Positions 8,703 through 17,728 of a stretch of 64,000 nt of DNA are shown piece by piece. The notes beneath the pieces were generated by a model. That model saw only the letters and a list, made by a program, of their open reading frames with translations. It was not told the DNA's origin and made no database searches. The stretch lies in assembly GCA_904419315.1 (NCBI GenBank), contig CAJFQY010000007.1, positions 3,523 through 67,522 of the forward strand. Reading direction: 5' to 3'. Both the position numbers and the translations under genes were made by a program. Numbering within the stretch: position 1 is the first letter of the stretch; each line of letters begins with the position of its first letter. This DNA comes from Zongyangia gallinarum (GTDB lineage: Bacteria > Bacillota > Clostridia > Oscillospirales > Ruminococcaceae).

Positions 8703-9509
8703 ATGCAAATTGATTTCCACACCCATTGCTTCCCCGATAAAATTGCAGAGCGGGCAGTAGGAAAGCTCTACTCCATCTGTGGGATTGTGCCCCAGACCAA
8801 CGGCACTTATGACGACACCTGCCGCGCTATGAAGGAGTGGGGAACAGATATCGCCGTGCTCTTTAATATTGCGACCAATGCCCATCAGCAGACATCGGTG
8901 AACAATTTTGCAGCCTCCCATAACAATGGCCCCACCAGGGCCTTCGGCTCAGTGCATCCCGAGGCGGAAAACGCATTGGAAGAGCTGGAGCGAATTAAAG
9001 AGTTAGGCCTCCGAGGAATAAAGCTTCATCCTGATTATCAGGAGTTTTTTGTGGAGGAAGAACGGATTTTTCCAATCTACCAAAAATGCCAGGATCTAGG
9101 GCTGATGGTCGCTTTCCACGCCGGTTGGGATCCCCTGTCTCCGGAAGTGGTTCATACAACGCCGAAAGGCATGGTCACTGTCTTGGATCATTTCCCAAAT
9201 CTGACGGTGATTTTGGCCCATATGGGGGGATTTAATATGTGGGAGGACGTAGAAAAATACATGATCGGGCGCGGCAATGTCTATCTCGACACCTCCCTTG
9301 CCATGGGAAATATGCCGAAGGAACAGTTTGTCCGGATGGTGAGAAATCATGGGGTAAAACGGATTCTGTTTGGAACTGATTGCCCTTGGTCCGATGGAGC
9401 CGCCGCTGTGGAGTATGTGAAAGCTTCCGGCCTTACCGAAGATGAGCAGGCACTGATTTTCTACAAAAATGGTTGCGAACTGCTGGGAATCCCAGGTGAA
9501 AATAGCTAA
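8703..9509 (+). CDS. Amidohydrolase-family (ACMSD-like) metal-dependent hydrolase
   Basis: The 268-residue TIM-barrel protein starts with MQIDFHTHCF, the DxHxH metal motif, and continues with VAFHAGWDP (metal His), ILAHMGGFNMW (second His) and FGTDCPW, whose Asp activates the water. This set fits amidohydrolase_2/ACMSD-like enzymes, which hydrolyse or decarboxylate small cyclic or aromatic acids. TAGGAGG before ATG 8703 fixes the start. The substrate is unknown and the neighbours give no clue. Confidence 0.82.
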   Translation: MQIDFHTHCFPDKIAERAVGKLYSICGIVPQTNGTYDDTCRAMKEWGTDIAVLFNIATNAHQQTSVNNFAASHNNGPTRAFGSVHPEAENALEELERIKELGLRGIKLHPDYQEFFVEEERIFPIYQKCQDLGLMVAFHAGWDPLSPEVVHTTPKGMVTVLDHFPNLTVILAHMGGFNMWEDVEKYMIGRGNVYLDTSLAMGNMPKEQFVRMVRNHGVKRILFGTDCPWSDGAAAVEYVKASGLTEDEQALIFYKNGCELLGIPGENS

Positions 9510-9643
9510 ATTCTCCACTATTTTTTCGTGAGGTAAAGAAAGAATTTTCCATTGGAATTTTTCCGCTTTTATGGTATGGTAAAGTTACCGTTGAAAAGCC
9601 CGGTAACAGGGAGAAATCCCCGGTAAAAGAGGAGGTTATTCCC

Positions 9644-10135
9644 ATGGAAACATCAAAAAATGATACCAAGGCTTTGCGGGAGCTGGTGGAGAAGCAGGAG
9701 GCTTTGCTTCGCTTTGACCATTTTTCCTATAAAGATGCCTGGAAATTGGGCGTTTTGATGGTCAATGAGGCCAGAGAGAAGAAACTGCCCATCGCCATTC
9801 GGATTACCGTCAACAATCTGGTTATATTCAGCCATGTGCTGGAGGGAGCTAATGCTCACAATGAACAGTGGCTCAACCGTAAGCACAATACCGTCTTTGT
9901 CCGCCAGGAAAGCAGCCTGCACCTGTTTACTGTGGCGGAGCTGGAGGGGAAGACACTGGAAAAAGACTGGTTGTTGGATCCCATGGAGTATGCCCTTTGC
10001 GGCGGAGGATTCCCGTTGTATTTGAAAGGGACCGGTGTCATTGGCTCCATTTGCGTCTCCGGGCTGCCGCATGTGGAGGATCACATGTTTATCACCAGCT
10101 GTCTGGAAAAATTTCTTGGTATCGAAGTGAAATAA
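9644..10135 (+). CDS. UPF0303 / GlcG-HbpS-like (heme-degrading domain) protein
   Basis: The 163-residue sequence resembles UPF0303 proteins of the GlcG/HbpS fold, with a helical N-terminus (about 1-45) and a compact alpha/beta domain. The family is labelled heme-degrading after HbpS, but the biochemical role of most members is unproven, so no reaction is claimed here. GAGGAGG lies 9 bases before ATG 9644, and a terminator follows directly. It is transcribed in the same direction as the amidohydrolase gene upstream, 134 bases away, so cotranscription is possible. Confidence 0.75.
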   Translation: METSKNDTKALRELVEKQEALLRFDHFSYKDAWKLGVLMVNEAREKKLPIAIRITVNNLVIFSHVLEGANAHNEQWLNRKHNTVFVRQESSLHLFTVAELEGKTLEKDWLLDPMEYALCGGGFPLYLKGTGVIGSICVSGLPHVEDHMFITSCLEKFLGIEVK

Positions 10136-10137
10136 GC

Positions 10138-10176
10138 AAAAAGGGGGGAGCTTTATTCCCCCTTTATTCTTTTTAT
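10138..10176 (+). terminator. Terminator of the UPF0303 gene
   Basis: AAAGGGGGG and a CCCCCTTT partner form a short GC-rich hairpin followed by TTCTTTTTATTT. Confidence 0.65.
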
Positions 10177-10226
10177 TTACAGAGTGGACCTCGAGTGTTA
10201 TAATAGGAAACAACAAAAGAATACTC

Positions 10227-10307
10227 GTTTGCGGGGGAACCATTGCGGTTGAGAAGGTTAAAACCTGACCCTTTGAACCTGTTAGTTAATACTGGCGTAG
10301 GGAAGCA
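10227..10307 (+). promoter_or_regulatory. TPP (THI-element) riboswitch of the thi operon
   Basis: The leader contains the conserved blocks of the thiamine pyrophosphate riboswitch: GCGGGGGAACC, the GGTTGAGAA pyrimidine-sensing element, CTGACCCTTTGAACCTG and the helix-closing TACTGGCGTAGGGAAGC. It lies about 150 bases before thiC and is followed at once by an intrinsic terminator, so high TPP should end transcription before the thiamine genes. Confidence 0.95.
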
Positions 10308-10323
10308 AATCACAGATCCATAG

Positions 10324-10352
10324 GGCGCCGGCTTTGAGCAGGCGCCTTTTTT
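10324..10352 (+). terminator. TPP-controlled terminator in the thi leader
   Basis: GGCGCC, an 11-base loop and GGCGCC followed by six T form a terminator 17 bases after the riboswitch aptamer. This makes control by premature termination the likely mechanism. Confidence 0.85.
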
Positions 10353-10459
10353 AATTCTATTATTTATGCTGAAGCTTTCGTCTTATCAGGGCGGAACTTT
10401 GATACATATCCGCGTAGGAAGCGCACCAACACCGCGCGGGAAAGAAAGGAAGAGTCATT

Positions 10460-11761
10460 TTGAGTTACACAACACAGATGAATGCTGCAAAACAGGGTAT
10501 CATTACCAAAGAGATGCGGGCTGTTGCGGCAAAAGAAAAAATCAGTGAAGAAGCCCTCAGAGAAATGGTTGCAAAGGGTACGGTTGCAATCCCGGCGAAC
10601 AAGAACCATACTTGCCTGGATCCCCATGGAATCGGCAAGGATTTGACGACGAAAATCAACGTCAACCTGGGAACTAGCCGCGATTGCCTGAACATGGATG
10701 TGGAGATGGAGAAGGTCAATGCCGCCGTCGCCATGGGCGCCGAGTCCATTATGGATCTGAGCTCCTTTGGAGACACTAAAAAGTTCCGCCGCGCCTTGAC
10801 GGCCCAGTGCCCCGCCATCATCGGCACAGTTCCTATTTATGACGCCATTGTCTATTACAACAAAGATCTAGATAAGATTACCACCCAGGAGTGGCTGGAC
10901 ATTGTCCAGATGCATGCGGAGGATGGCGTGGACTTTATGACCATCCACTGCGGGATCAATAAGTCAACTGCGCAGCGTTTCAAAGAGACCAAACGCCATA
11001 TGAACATCGTATCCCGCGGCGGTTCCCTCATCTTCTCCTGGATGGAGATGACCGGCAATGAAAATCCTTTCTATGAGCATTTTGACGATATTCTGGAAAT
11101 CTGCCAGAAATATGATGTAACCTTGAGCCTGGGAGACGCCTGCCGGCCCGGATGCATTGAGGACTCCGGAGATATCTCGCAGATTGAGGAATTGGTGACA
11201 TTGGGAGAGTTGACCCAGCGCGCTTGGGCCAAGGACGTCCAAGTTATGATCGAAGGCCCCGGCCATATGCCGCTGGATCAAATTGAAGCCAATATGCGGA
11301 TTCAGCAGACCATCTGCAAAGGAGCGCCCTTCTATGTCCTGGGCCCGCTGGTTACCGACGTGGCTCCTGGCTATGACCACATTACCGCTGCCATTGGCGG
11401 CGCTATTGCGGCTACCTATGGCGCATCCTTCCTGTGCTACGTTACCCCGGCGGAGCATCTGCGGCTGCCTACCTTGGACGACATGAAGGAGGGGATCATT
11501 GCTTCTAAAATTGCAGCCCATGCCGCTGATGTAGCCAAGGGGCTACCTGGCGCCAAAGACTGGGACTACAACATGTCCACCGCCCGTAAGAATTTGGACT
11601 GGGAAGGAATGTTCAACCTGGCCATTGATCCGGAAAAGGCACGGCGTTACCGGGAAGAATCCACGCCGGAGCATTCCGATACCTGCACCATGTGCGGAAA
11701 AATGTGCGCGGTGCGCAATATGAATAAAATTCTCGGCGGCAAAAATGTCGATGTCATCTAA
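10460..11761 (+). CDS. thiC: Phosphomethylpyrimidine synthase ThiC (radical SAM)
   Basis: ThiC converts aminoimidazole ribotide to HMP-phosphate, the pyrimidine half of thiamine. The 433-residue protein is the short form of anaerobes. Its C-terminal iron-sulfur motif reads CTMCGKMC (Cys409, Cys412, Cys416), with three residues between the last two cysteines rather than the four of the long form. The start is TTG 10460, which has AGGAAGAG at a good distance; ATG 10478 is the alternative. It is the first gene after the riboswitch and 13 bases before thiM. Confidence 0.96.
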   Translation: MSYTTQMNAAKQGIITKEMRAVAAKEKISEEALREMVAKGTVAIPANKNHTCLDPHGIGKDLTTKINVNLGTSRDCLNMDVEMEKVNAAVAMGAESIMDLSSFGDTKKFRRALTAQCPAIIGTVPIYDAIVYYNKDLDKITTQEWLDIVQMHAEDGVDFMTIHCGINKSTAQRFKETKRHMNIVSRGGSLIFSWMEMTGNENPFYEHFDDILEICQKYDVTLSLGDACRPGCIEDSGDISQIEELVTLGELTQRAWAKDVQVMIEGPGHMPLDQIEANMRIQQTICKGAPFYVLGPLVTDVAPGYDHITAAIGGAIAATYGASFLCYVTPAEHLRLPTLDDMKEGIIASKIAAHAADVAKGLPGAKDWDYNMSTARKNLDWEGMFNLAIDPEKARRYREESTPEHSDTCTMCGKMCAVRNMNKILGGKNVDVI

Positions 11762-11774
11762 CCAGGAGAAAACC

Positions 11775-12584
11775 ATGCTGGAAGGTTATATACAGGCGGT
11801 GCGGCAGAAGCACCCCATAGTCCACTGTATTGCCAACTATGTGACGGCAACAGATTGCGCCAATGTGCTGCTGGCCATCGGCGCATCCCCTATCATGGCT
11901 GATGCGCCGGAGGAAGCTGCGGAAATCACTGGAAGCAGCGACAGCCTGGTGCTCAATTTAGGAACCCCGAGCCCAGATAGGTTTTCCGCCATGGAGTTGG
12001 CGGGAAAACGGGCCAATGAATTGGGACTTCCTGTTGTCTTAGATCCGGTGGGGGCTGGTGCCTCAGCATTTCGACAGGAGGGAATCGGACGGCTTCTAAG
12101 GAGCATTCGGGTTACCGCTATTCGGGGCAATGTCTCCGAAATTGCCGCTATGGCGGGAACAAAGACGGAATGGGCTGGGGTGGATGCTGCCATAACAGCA
12201 CAGAGCCCCATAGAAACAAGAAATTTGGCCATGGATCTTGCCCGCCAGAGTGGGGCAGTCGTAGTTGTTACAGGGAAAAAAGACATCATTACTGATGGAA
12301 AGCGCTCCTTCACCATTGCTAATGGACATGCTATGATGGGCCAGGTCACCGGCTCCGGCTGTATGCTTTCCTGCCTCATCGGTGCATTTTTAGGCGCAGA
12401 TGGTTCCCATCCGCTGGAAGCGGTGGCGGCTGCGGTTGGAGCTTTCGATATCTGTGGAGAGCGGGCCTATGAAAAAGCGGCTCACGCAGGGCGCGGAACC
12501 GGAAGCTATCACTTGGCGCTGATCGATGAAGTGAGCCTGGTCAAGGACAGCGCAATGGGAGGTGTCCGGCTTGTCTGTGAATAG
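11775..12584 (+). CDS. thiM: Hydroxyethylthiazole kinase ThiM
   Basis: ThiM phosphorylates the salvaged thiazole alcohol so that ThiE can join it to the pyrimidine. The 269-residue protein shows the ribokinase-like fold of the family: VHCIANYVT near the start, DPVGAGAS, IRGNVSEIAAM and the catalytic MMGQVTGSGCMLS region. ATG 11775 follows CAGGAG; two earlier in-frame ATGs lie inside thiC and lack a site. The gene overlaps thiE, so the two are probably translationally coupled. Confidence 0.95.
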   Translation: MLEGYIQAVRQKHPIVHCIANYVTATDCANVLLAIGASPIMADAPEEAAEITGSSDSLVLNLGTPSPDRFSAMELAGKRANELGLPVVLDPVGAGASAFRQEGIGRLLRSIRVTAIRGNVSEIAAMAGTKTEWAGVDAAITAQSPIETRNLAMDLARQSGAVVVVTGKKDIITDGKRSFTIANGHAMMGQVTGSGCMLSCLIGAFLGADGSHPLEAVAAAVGAFDICGERAYEKAAHAGRGTGSYHLALIDEVSLVKDSAMGGVRLVCE

Positions 12585-13209
12585 GGATATAATGCGCCTT
12601 TATCTGGTGACCGACCGGTCGTGGCTACATGGCAGGACATTGGAATCCCAGGTGGAAGAGGCCATTCTTGGCGGCGTGACCCTGGTACAGTTACGTGAAA
12701 AGCATACAACTGGCGAAGAACTCTTGGCTTTGGCACAGCGGGTCAAAAAGGTGACGGATCGATATAACGTGCCGCTGATTATCAATGATTATGTAGACAT
12801 TGCACTGCAGATAGACGCCGCAGGGGTACACTTAGGCCAAAGCGATGATGATATTCGCATGGTTCGAGAAAAGCTGGGAATGAATAAAATCATCGGGGCG
12901 TCCGCCCACAATGTGGAGGAAGCTCTGGCTGCGTATGCAGCGGGAGCGGATTATCTAGGTTCTGGTGCCGCCTTTGGCTCCTCTACCAAGGGGGACGCAG
13001 GGAAAATCTCCCTGGAGACACTGACCAAGGTGGCAAAATGTGTTCCCATTCCTGTAGTGGCCATCGGCGGCATCGACGAGGATAACGCTGCAGCCCTTCG
13101 GGGGAGAAATCTTGCCGGCATCGCGGTGGTGTCTGCCATTCTGGCCCAGCCCGATGTTAGGAAGGCCGCGCAGATGATGCGGATACAAGCAGACGAAATT
13201 TCAAAATAA
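12571..13209 (+). CDS. thiE: Thiamine-phosphate synthase ThiE
   Basis: ThiE couples HMP-pyrophosphate with thiazole phosphate to give thiamine phosphate. The TIM-barrel signatures RLYLVTDR, VTLVQLREK (substrate binding), INDYVDIAL, GVHLGQSDDD and AIGGI are all present. The start is uncertain: TTG 12571 has GGGAGG 8 bases upstream and overlaps the end of thiM by 14 bases, giving 212 residues; ATG 12592 and GTG 12562 are alternatives. The stop is firm. Confidence 0.94.
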   Translation: MSVNRDIMRLYLVTDRSWLHGRTLESQVEEAILGGVTLVQLREKHTTGEELLALAQRVKKVTDRYNVPLIINDYVDIALQIDAAGVHLGQSDDDIRMVREKLGMNKIIGASAHNVEEALAAYAAGADYLGSGAAFGSSTKGDAGKISLETLTKVAKCVPIPVVAIGGIDEDNAAALRGRNLAGIAVVSAILAQPDVRKAAQMMRIQADEISK

Positions 13210-13223
13210 GGAGTTATGACTTC

Positions 13224-14000
13224 ATGAATACAGCACTGACCATTGCGGGTACTGATCCTAGCGGTGGAGCAGGAATGCAAGCGGATCTGAAAACTTTTAC
13301 GGCGCTCAAGGTATATGGCATGTGTGCCATCACGGCGGTGCTGGCCCAGAATACCTGTGGCGTTCGGCTGATTGAAAATGTAAGCATTCCTATGGTGGAG
13401 GCGCAGTTGGACTGCGTTTTTGAGGATATCTTTCCCGACGCGGTCAAGATCGGCATGGTATCCAGTATTCCGATTATTGATGCAATTGCGGGAAAACTCA
13501 GGCAGTATCAAGCAAAAAACGTAGTATTGGATACAGTGATGGTGTCCACCAGTGGCCACCGGCTGATTGATAAGGACGCCCAAAACGCACTGATCACAAA
13601 ATTAATGCCATTGTCCGATATTATTACCCCCAATCTGCCGGAAGCGGAGGTCCTATGCGGCTTTTCTATCTCAAACAAAGAAGAACAGGTGAAAGCTGCC
13701 CAGAAAATTGCCGAGTCTTACGACGGGTATATTATGATTAAGGGCGGACACTTTGACGGCGGAGACGATCTGCTCTACAAGGACGGACAGGTACGTTGGT
13801 ATCCAACCAAGAGGGTGGATACCCATAATACCCATGGTACCGGTTGCACCCTTTCCTCCGCGATTGCGGCATATCTTGCCAAGGGAGAACCTATGGAGGA
13901 TGCGGTGGCCAAAGCAAAGGAATATATTACAGGAGCGCTGGCTTCCGGACTGGATCTTGGAAAGGGCAATGGGCCGGTTGACCACTGTTTTGCCCTATAG
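13224..14000 (+). CDS. thiD: HMP/HMP-phosphate kinase ThiD
   Basis: ThiD phosphorylates HMP and HMP-phosphate to the pyrophosphate used by ThiE. The 258-residue protein has the TIAGTDPSGGAGMQADLKTF start, PNLPEAE and the catalytic NTHGTGCTLSSAIAA loop. It is last in the operon, 14 bases after thiE, with AAGGAG upstream. The operon therefore holds pyrimidine synthesis, thiazole salvage and coupling, but no thiG, thiH or thiS. Confidence 0.95.
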   Translation: MNTALTIAGTDPSGGAGMQADLKTFTALKVYGMCAITAVLAQNTCGVRLIENVSIPMVEAQLDCVFEDIFPDAVKIGMVSSIPIIDAIAGKLRQYQAKNVVLDTVMVSTSGHRLIDKDAQNALITKLMPLSDIITPNLPEAEVLCGFSISNKEEQVKAAQKIAESYDGYIMIKGGHFDGGDDLLYKDGQVRWYPTKRVDTHNTHGTGCTLSSAIAAYLAKGEPMEDAVAKAKEYITGALASGLDLGKGNGPVDHCFAL

Positions 14001-14105
14001 TCTTTGGAAGGAAAGGATGCTAGAGGTCTCCCATGACCGAGTCTAGGAAAGATTTGTATGGACCTTTGATTCATAGAAAAACGGTGTTCTTTCGGTTATG
14101 CGCAT

Positions 14106-14146
14106 AAAAGGGCTGAGCATGATTTTTATCATACCCAGCCCCTTTT
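14106..14146 (+). terminator. Terminator of the thi operon
   Basis: GGGCTG and CAGCCC with an extended imperfect stem through ATGAT/ATCAT are followed by a run of six T. Confidence 0.7.
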
Positions 14147-14188
14147 TTCATTGTGTGAGGAATAATATTGGATCAGATCATGTTAATT

Positions 14189-14530
14189 CTAGTAAAGAAG
14201 GCCCGAGTCCATCTTCTCAAGCCAAAGATCATAGAGTGCTTTGACGTCTTCCTTGAATTCCTCCGCAGTTTGTTCTTCTTTCTGTTGTAGTGTATCGAGC
14301 ACTTCAAAAACAAAGACATCTTTGCCCAGCGCATCCCAATCCTTAGCAATCTTCCAGTCAACGCAGGATCCGGTCATTTGGGCGAACTGAAAGCGATTAC
14401 GACTCCCGGTCAGTTCGGTGGTCCATTGAAGAAGCAGCCTGCCGTTTTGGGTGTTTTTGATGGCGAAAACGCCGCCTTCCCGCCGACGTTCTTTATAAGC
14501 GCGGATCATTTCTTTGCGATCTTTCTCCAT
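14189..14530 (-). CDS. GIY-YIG-like nuclease family protein
   Basis: The 113-residue protein starts MEKDRKEMIRAYKERR and has GGVFAIKNTQNGRLLLQWTTE, in the position of the GIY...YIG strands of this nuclease fold, and a C-terminal EEFKEDVKALYDLWLEKM helix. The pattern recalls small Clostridia proteins annotated as GIY-YIG nucleases. The core tyrosines are replaced (GGVFAI; LLLQW), so activity is doubtful. ATG 14530 is preceded by AAAGGGGG. It stands alone between thiD and the amidase gene; its role is unknown. Confidence 0.6.
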   Translation of the reverse strand: MEKDRKEMIRAYKERRREGGVFAIKNTQNGRLLLQWTTELTGSRNRFQFAQMTGSCVDWKIAKDWDALGKDVFVFEVLDTLQQKEEQTAEEFKEDVKALYDLWLEKMDSGLLY

Positions 14531-14626
14531 GATATCGAACCCCCTTTCACTATGACAGTAAAAGACAAATGTAGTGATTATTATATCCATCGCAAAGGAG
14601 GATGTCAACTGCTCGGACAAAGAAAA

Positions 14627-14653
14627 AGAAAGTCCAGAAAACTCTGGACTTTC
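14627..14653 (-). terminator. Terminator of the amidase gene
   Basis: GAAAGTCCAGA and its inverse form a hairpin just downstream of the amidase stop; the minus strand continues in TTCTTTTTCTTT. Confidence 0.75.
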
Positions 14654-14667
14654 CCTAATTAGTTGAG

Positions 14668-17574
14668 TTAGTTTGCCGCTTTAATGGTATCTACAATCCC
14701 CATTGCGACAGCGTTTGCCGTACGGAAGATGGTGAAAGAATCGCAGAGAGACTCATACTCCCAGGGATTGGACATGAAGCCGTTCTCCACCAGGACGCTG
14801 GGACAGAATGTCATTCGTGTTACCCGATAGGTGGACTGGATGGCGCCTCTTGGCTCTCGTCCTAAGCATTGTGTCATGGTGTCGTGAAGAATCTGCGCAA
14901 ACTGGGCAGAAGTATTGTAATGATAATAGATTTCTGTACCGCTGACGCTGGAAGAGTCGGTGGTTTCTGCCACTGAGTTTTGATGGAAGGAGATATAAAA
15001 ATCTACCTTCATATTTTCGGGAGGAAGGCATCTTTCTTCATAAGAAAGGCGGGTGTCATTAGAACGGGTCAGGGAAACAGTAGCTCCTAGAGCTTCCAGC
15101 TGTCTTTGTGTCTCATAGGTAATGGCAAGGTTAATATCCTTTTCTGTTGCGCCACTGCTGCCGCCAGGTCCCAAGGAACCGGGATCCTCTCCGCCATGCC
15201 CGGCATCGAGAGCAACGACTACACCTTCCAGAGGCCGGGCCGGATTATCGGAAAGTTTTGGAGGAAGCAAGAAGGAGAGCACCAAATTGCCGTCCAGATC
15301 AAATTCCACATTATAGCCCCAGAGAGAAAGGCCTTCCCCTAGGGTAAACTGGAGCGTTACACTTTCATCGTCGTTAACCCGTTGGGAGATATCGGAGAAT
15401 AGATCTCCATATTCAAAAAGCCCTTCCTGTATATTGACAGTATTATAAAGGGTGATGGTGAAGACGTCGTCATCGAGATCAGCGTGAAAAGCGGGACGGG
15501 CTGTACCCTTGATGGTATAGGTTTGGTCTCCATTTTCGGCCTGCTCCATGGTAACCTCGCTGACATTATTTTGGAAGGAGGCTTCTCCCGCCACGAAATC
15601 TATGGTGCTTTTTTGAATCCACCCTCCGCTGGAAAGCTGGCACATATCATCGGTTTGATCGGTGACCAAATCTACACAGCCTTGTTTCAAGGTGGCAATA
15701 ATGTCACTATTGGTATTGCTTTCACTAAAGACGGTACCGATGTATTCAGCCGCCTGCATCACCAATTTGCCACCCTCACCAACAACGTAGATCTCTCCCA
15801 GGGAAGAGGTAGTGCTGGTTTTTCCTTCATAGGTGAGCACATAGCTGACAGTCCCCACCTTGGTAGTTACATTTTCCGGATAGTCTTCTGCAAGGGTTGC
15901 GGTTCCTTTGAAGAGGGCCGGTACGCCGTCCTCTGCAATGGCGACTTGCTCCAGTGGTATATGCATGCCGTCAAAAATGGCAGTGACCTCCCCGCCGGCA
16001 GGAGCAATACAGGAAAAGGTGACCTCTTCACCAGCATAGGCGCCATAAGAAGCGCTGGGGAAAACTGAGCTTTCTAAAATAGAGGAAATGGTGGAGACTT
16101 CTCCAGAGCCTTCCTCCTCACGGATAATGGTAAGCGAACGGGACACATTTTCCCCCTGTTCAAAGGTAAAACTGTTTTCCCCTAAAGAAAGTTCAACCAG
16201 TACGCCAAAAGTACCGCCTTCTCCACGGGCTTCTACCTCTTCGCCGTTAAGGGTCAAAGGCAGAGAGGGGTCCGAGGTGCCCATGATGAAATATTTGCTG
16301 TAATAGGTCGTAAATTCTTCACTTGAGGGCCGGGTGATTTCCAAAGTCTGCCCATAGCTGAGATCGACAGAGATTGCCTGTTCCGATTCTGGCATGGCAT
16401 ACATGGAAGCGGTGTAGACGTTTACGCCCTGACTATCAGAGGCGAGATCAGCGTATGTGGAGAGAATATGGCCTTTAAAATTTTGCAGACGGTTGAGATA
16501 AATCTGATCAGCCAAAGCAAACTGATCTCCGCTTTGCGCTTCGGCTACACGGTTGAGGGTGATGACAGGAATACGGTAGTAATCGGAAGTCTCGCCCCAC
16601 CACTGAACAAGGGATCGGTAGTCTCCTGATTCACCGTCAATGCTATAAAAAAGCTCAGGGGTAATGTAGTCTACCAGTCCTTGCTCCATGATGGATGCAA
16701 CATCAATAGCCTGATCGTCCGCAGCGAAGGCAGCGTTCCCCCGGATACTCTCATCCATCTGGCTGTTGACCCCAGGAACGGTGATGCCAAAAGAAACATC
16801 AGCATTTGCAGTGGCAGTATGCACGGCGGAGAGCAAAGCAATAATGCTGCTTTGGTGGAAAGAGGCAAGATCGGAAGCGGTGGATTGACCCGCAAAGGCA
16901 GACTCACTGGACATACCACTCTGATAGCTAATATCCACGAGATGAAGACCGTCCACATTGTAATTGGTGACAATTTCCGAAGCCAGATCCCCAACGAATT
17001 TTTGAAAGTCTTGATTGGCGGGATCGAACTTGAGGATGCCGTCGGTGGTGGTCAGCAGCCATTGGGGATTTTCAAGGGCTGGATGTTTTTCATAGAGCCC
17101 ATCTGTCGTGGTAATGGCACCCAAATCATAGGGATTTACCACTACGTAGACCCGGATTCCATTTTGATGAGCCTCCTTGATAAAAAGCCGCAGAGGATCA
17201 TATTTCGCGCGGTTGTCCTGTTTGCCGTCAATATGTGAGGTGGAAGGAAGAAGGTCAGAGTCATAATAGGCCTCTCCTCCTGTGACAGCATCCACATAGA
17301 TGGTATTATAGCCATAGGTGACAGCGTGTTCCACAATGGAAGCGATGTGATCTTGCATCTCCCCTTTGCTCATATCTTCTTCGGGAATCAGCGCGTTTTC
17401 TCCGAACCCTTGGACATAAAAGCTGCGGATCTCCGCAGGGGTTTCCAGCTCTACTGTATCCCGCTGAAATTGCAGAGAAATGGGCAGATAATCCCGCATC
17501 AAAAAGAAAGCACCGGCGCCGAGGCCGACAACCAAAATGATGACCAAAAGACTGAGCAGATATTTTTTCTTCAC
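14668..17574 (-). CDS. Membrane-anchored glycosidase-like / N-acetylmuramoyl-L-alanine amidase fusion
   Basis: This 968-residue surface protein has a membrane anchor at about residues 5-25, then a family-10-like glycosyl hydrolase (GHL10) TIM-barrel at about 45-400 (EIRSFYVQGFGENAL, NGIRVYVVVNPYDLG), a beta-rich linker with an SH3-like segment (about 400-770), and a C-terminal Amidase_3 domain. The amidase shows the zinc motif VALDAGHGGEDPG, the later His in ISFHQNS and the catalytic Glu in VLVENGFMSN. It probably cuts the peptide side chain from peptidoglycan and may act on sugars too. The start is GTG 17574 after GAGAGGTGAT. The two catalytic modules in one chain suggest a cell-wall remodelling role, perhaps in sporulation or division. 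Confidence 0.85.
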   Translation of the reverse strand: MKKKYLLSLLVIILVVGLGAGAFFLMRDYLPISLQFQRDTVELETPAEIRSFYVQGFGENALIPEEDMSKGEMQDHIASIVEHAVTYGYNTIYVDAVTGGEAYYDSDLLPSTSHIDGKQDNRAKYDPLRLFIKEAHQNGIRVYVVVNPYDLGAITTTDGLYEKHPALENPQWLLTTTDGILKFDPANQDFQKFVGDLASEIVTNYNVDGLHLVDISYQSGMSSESAFAGQSTASDLASFHQSSIIALLSAVHTATANADVSFGITVPGVNSQMDESIRGNAAFAADDQAIDVASIMEQGLVDYITPELFYSIDGESGDYRSLVQWWGETSDYYRIPVITLNRVAEAQSGDQFALADQIYLNRLQNFKGHILSTYADLASDSQGVNVYTASMYAMPESEQAISVDLSYGQTLEITRPSSEEFTTYYSKYFIMGTSDPSLPLTLNGEEVEARGEGGTFGVLVELSLGENSFTFEQGENVSRSLTIIREEEGSGEVSTISSILESSVFPSASYGAYAGEEVTFSCIAPAGGEVTAIFDGMHIPLEQVAIAEDGVPALFKGTATLAEDYPENVTTKVGTVSYVLTYEGKTSTTSSLGEIYVVGEGGKLVMQAAEYIGTVFSESNTNSDIIATLKQGCVDLVTDQTDDMCQLSSGGWIQKSTIDFVAGEASFQNNVSEVTMEQAENGDQTYTIKGTARPAFHADLDDDVFTITLYNTVNIQEGLFEYGDLFSDISQRVNDDESVTLQFTLGEGLSLWGYNVEFDLDGNLVLSFLLPPKLSDNPARPLEGVVVALDAGHGGEDPGSLGPGGSSGATEKDINLAITYETQRQLEALGATVSLTRSNDTRLSYEERCLPPENMKVDFYISFHQNSVAETTDSSSVSGTEIYYHYNTSAQFAQILHDTMTQCLGREPRGAIQSTYRVTRMTFCPSVLVENGFMSNPWEYESLCDSFTIFRTANAVAMGIVDTIKAAN

Positions 17575-17682
17575 ACCGCATCACCTCTCTGTTATCTTAC
17601 CACAGTCCGCCTATTTTTTCGAGAAAAATGGGGTGAATATTGAATGAATATTTTGGAAGATGGCCACAAATTGGGCAGAAAA

Positions 17683-17717
17683 AAGAACGCGCTGTTATCC
17701 ATACAGCGCGTTCTTTT
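17683..17717 (-). terminator. Terminator of xylB
   Basis: GAACGCGCTGT and ACAGCGCGTTC form an 11-bp stem with T tracts on both sides. Confidence 0.85.
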
Positions 17718-17728
17718 TTGAGAAGCCG

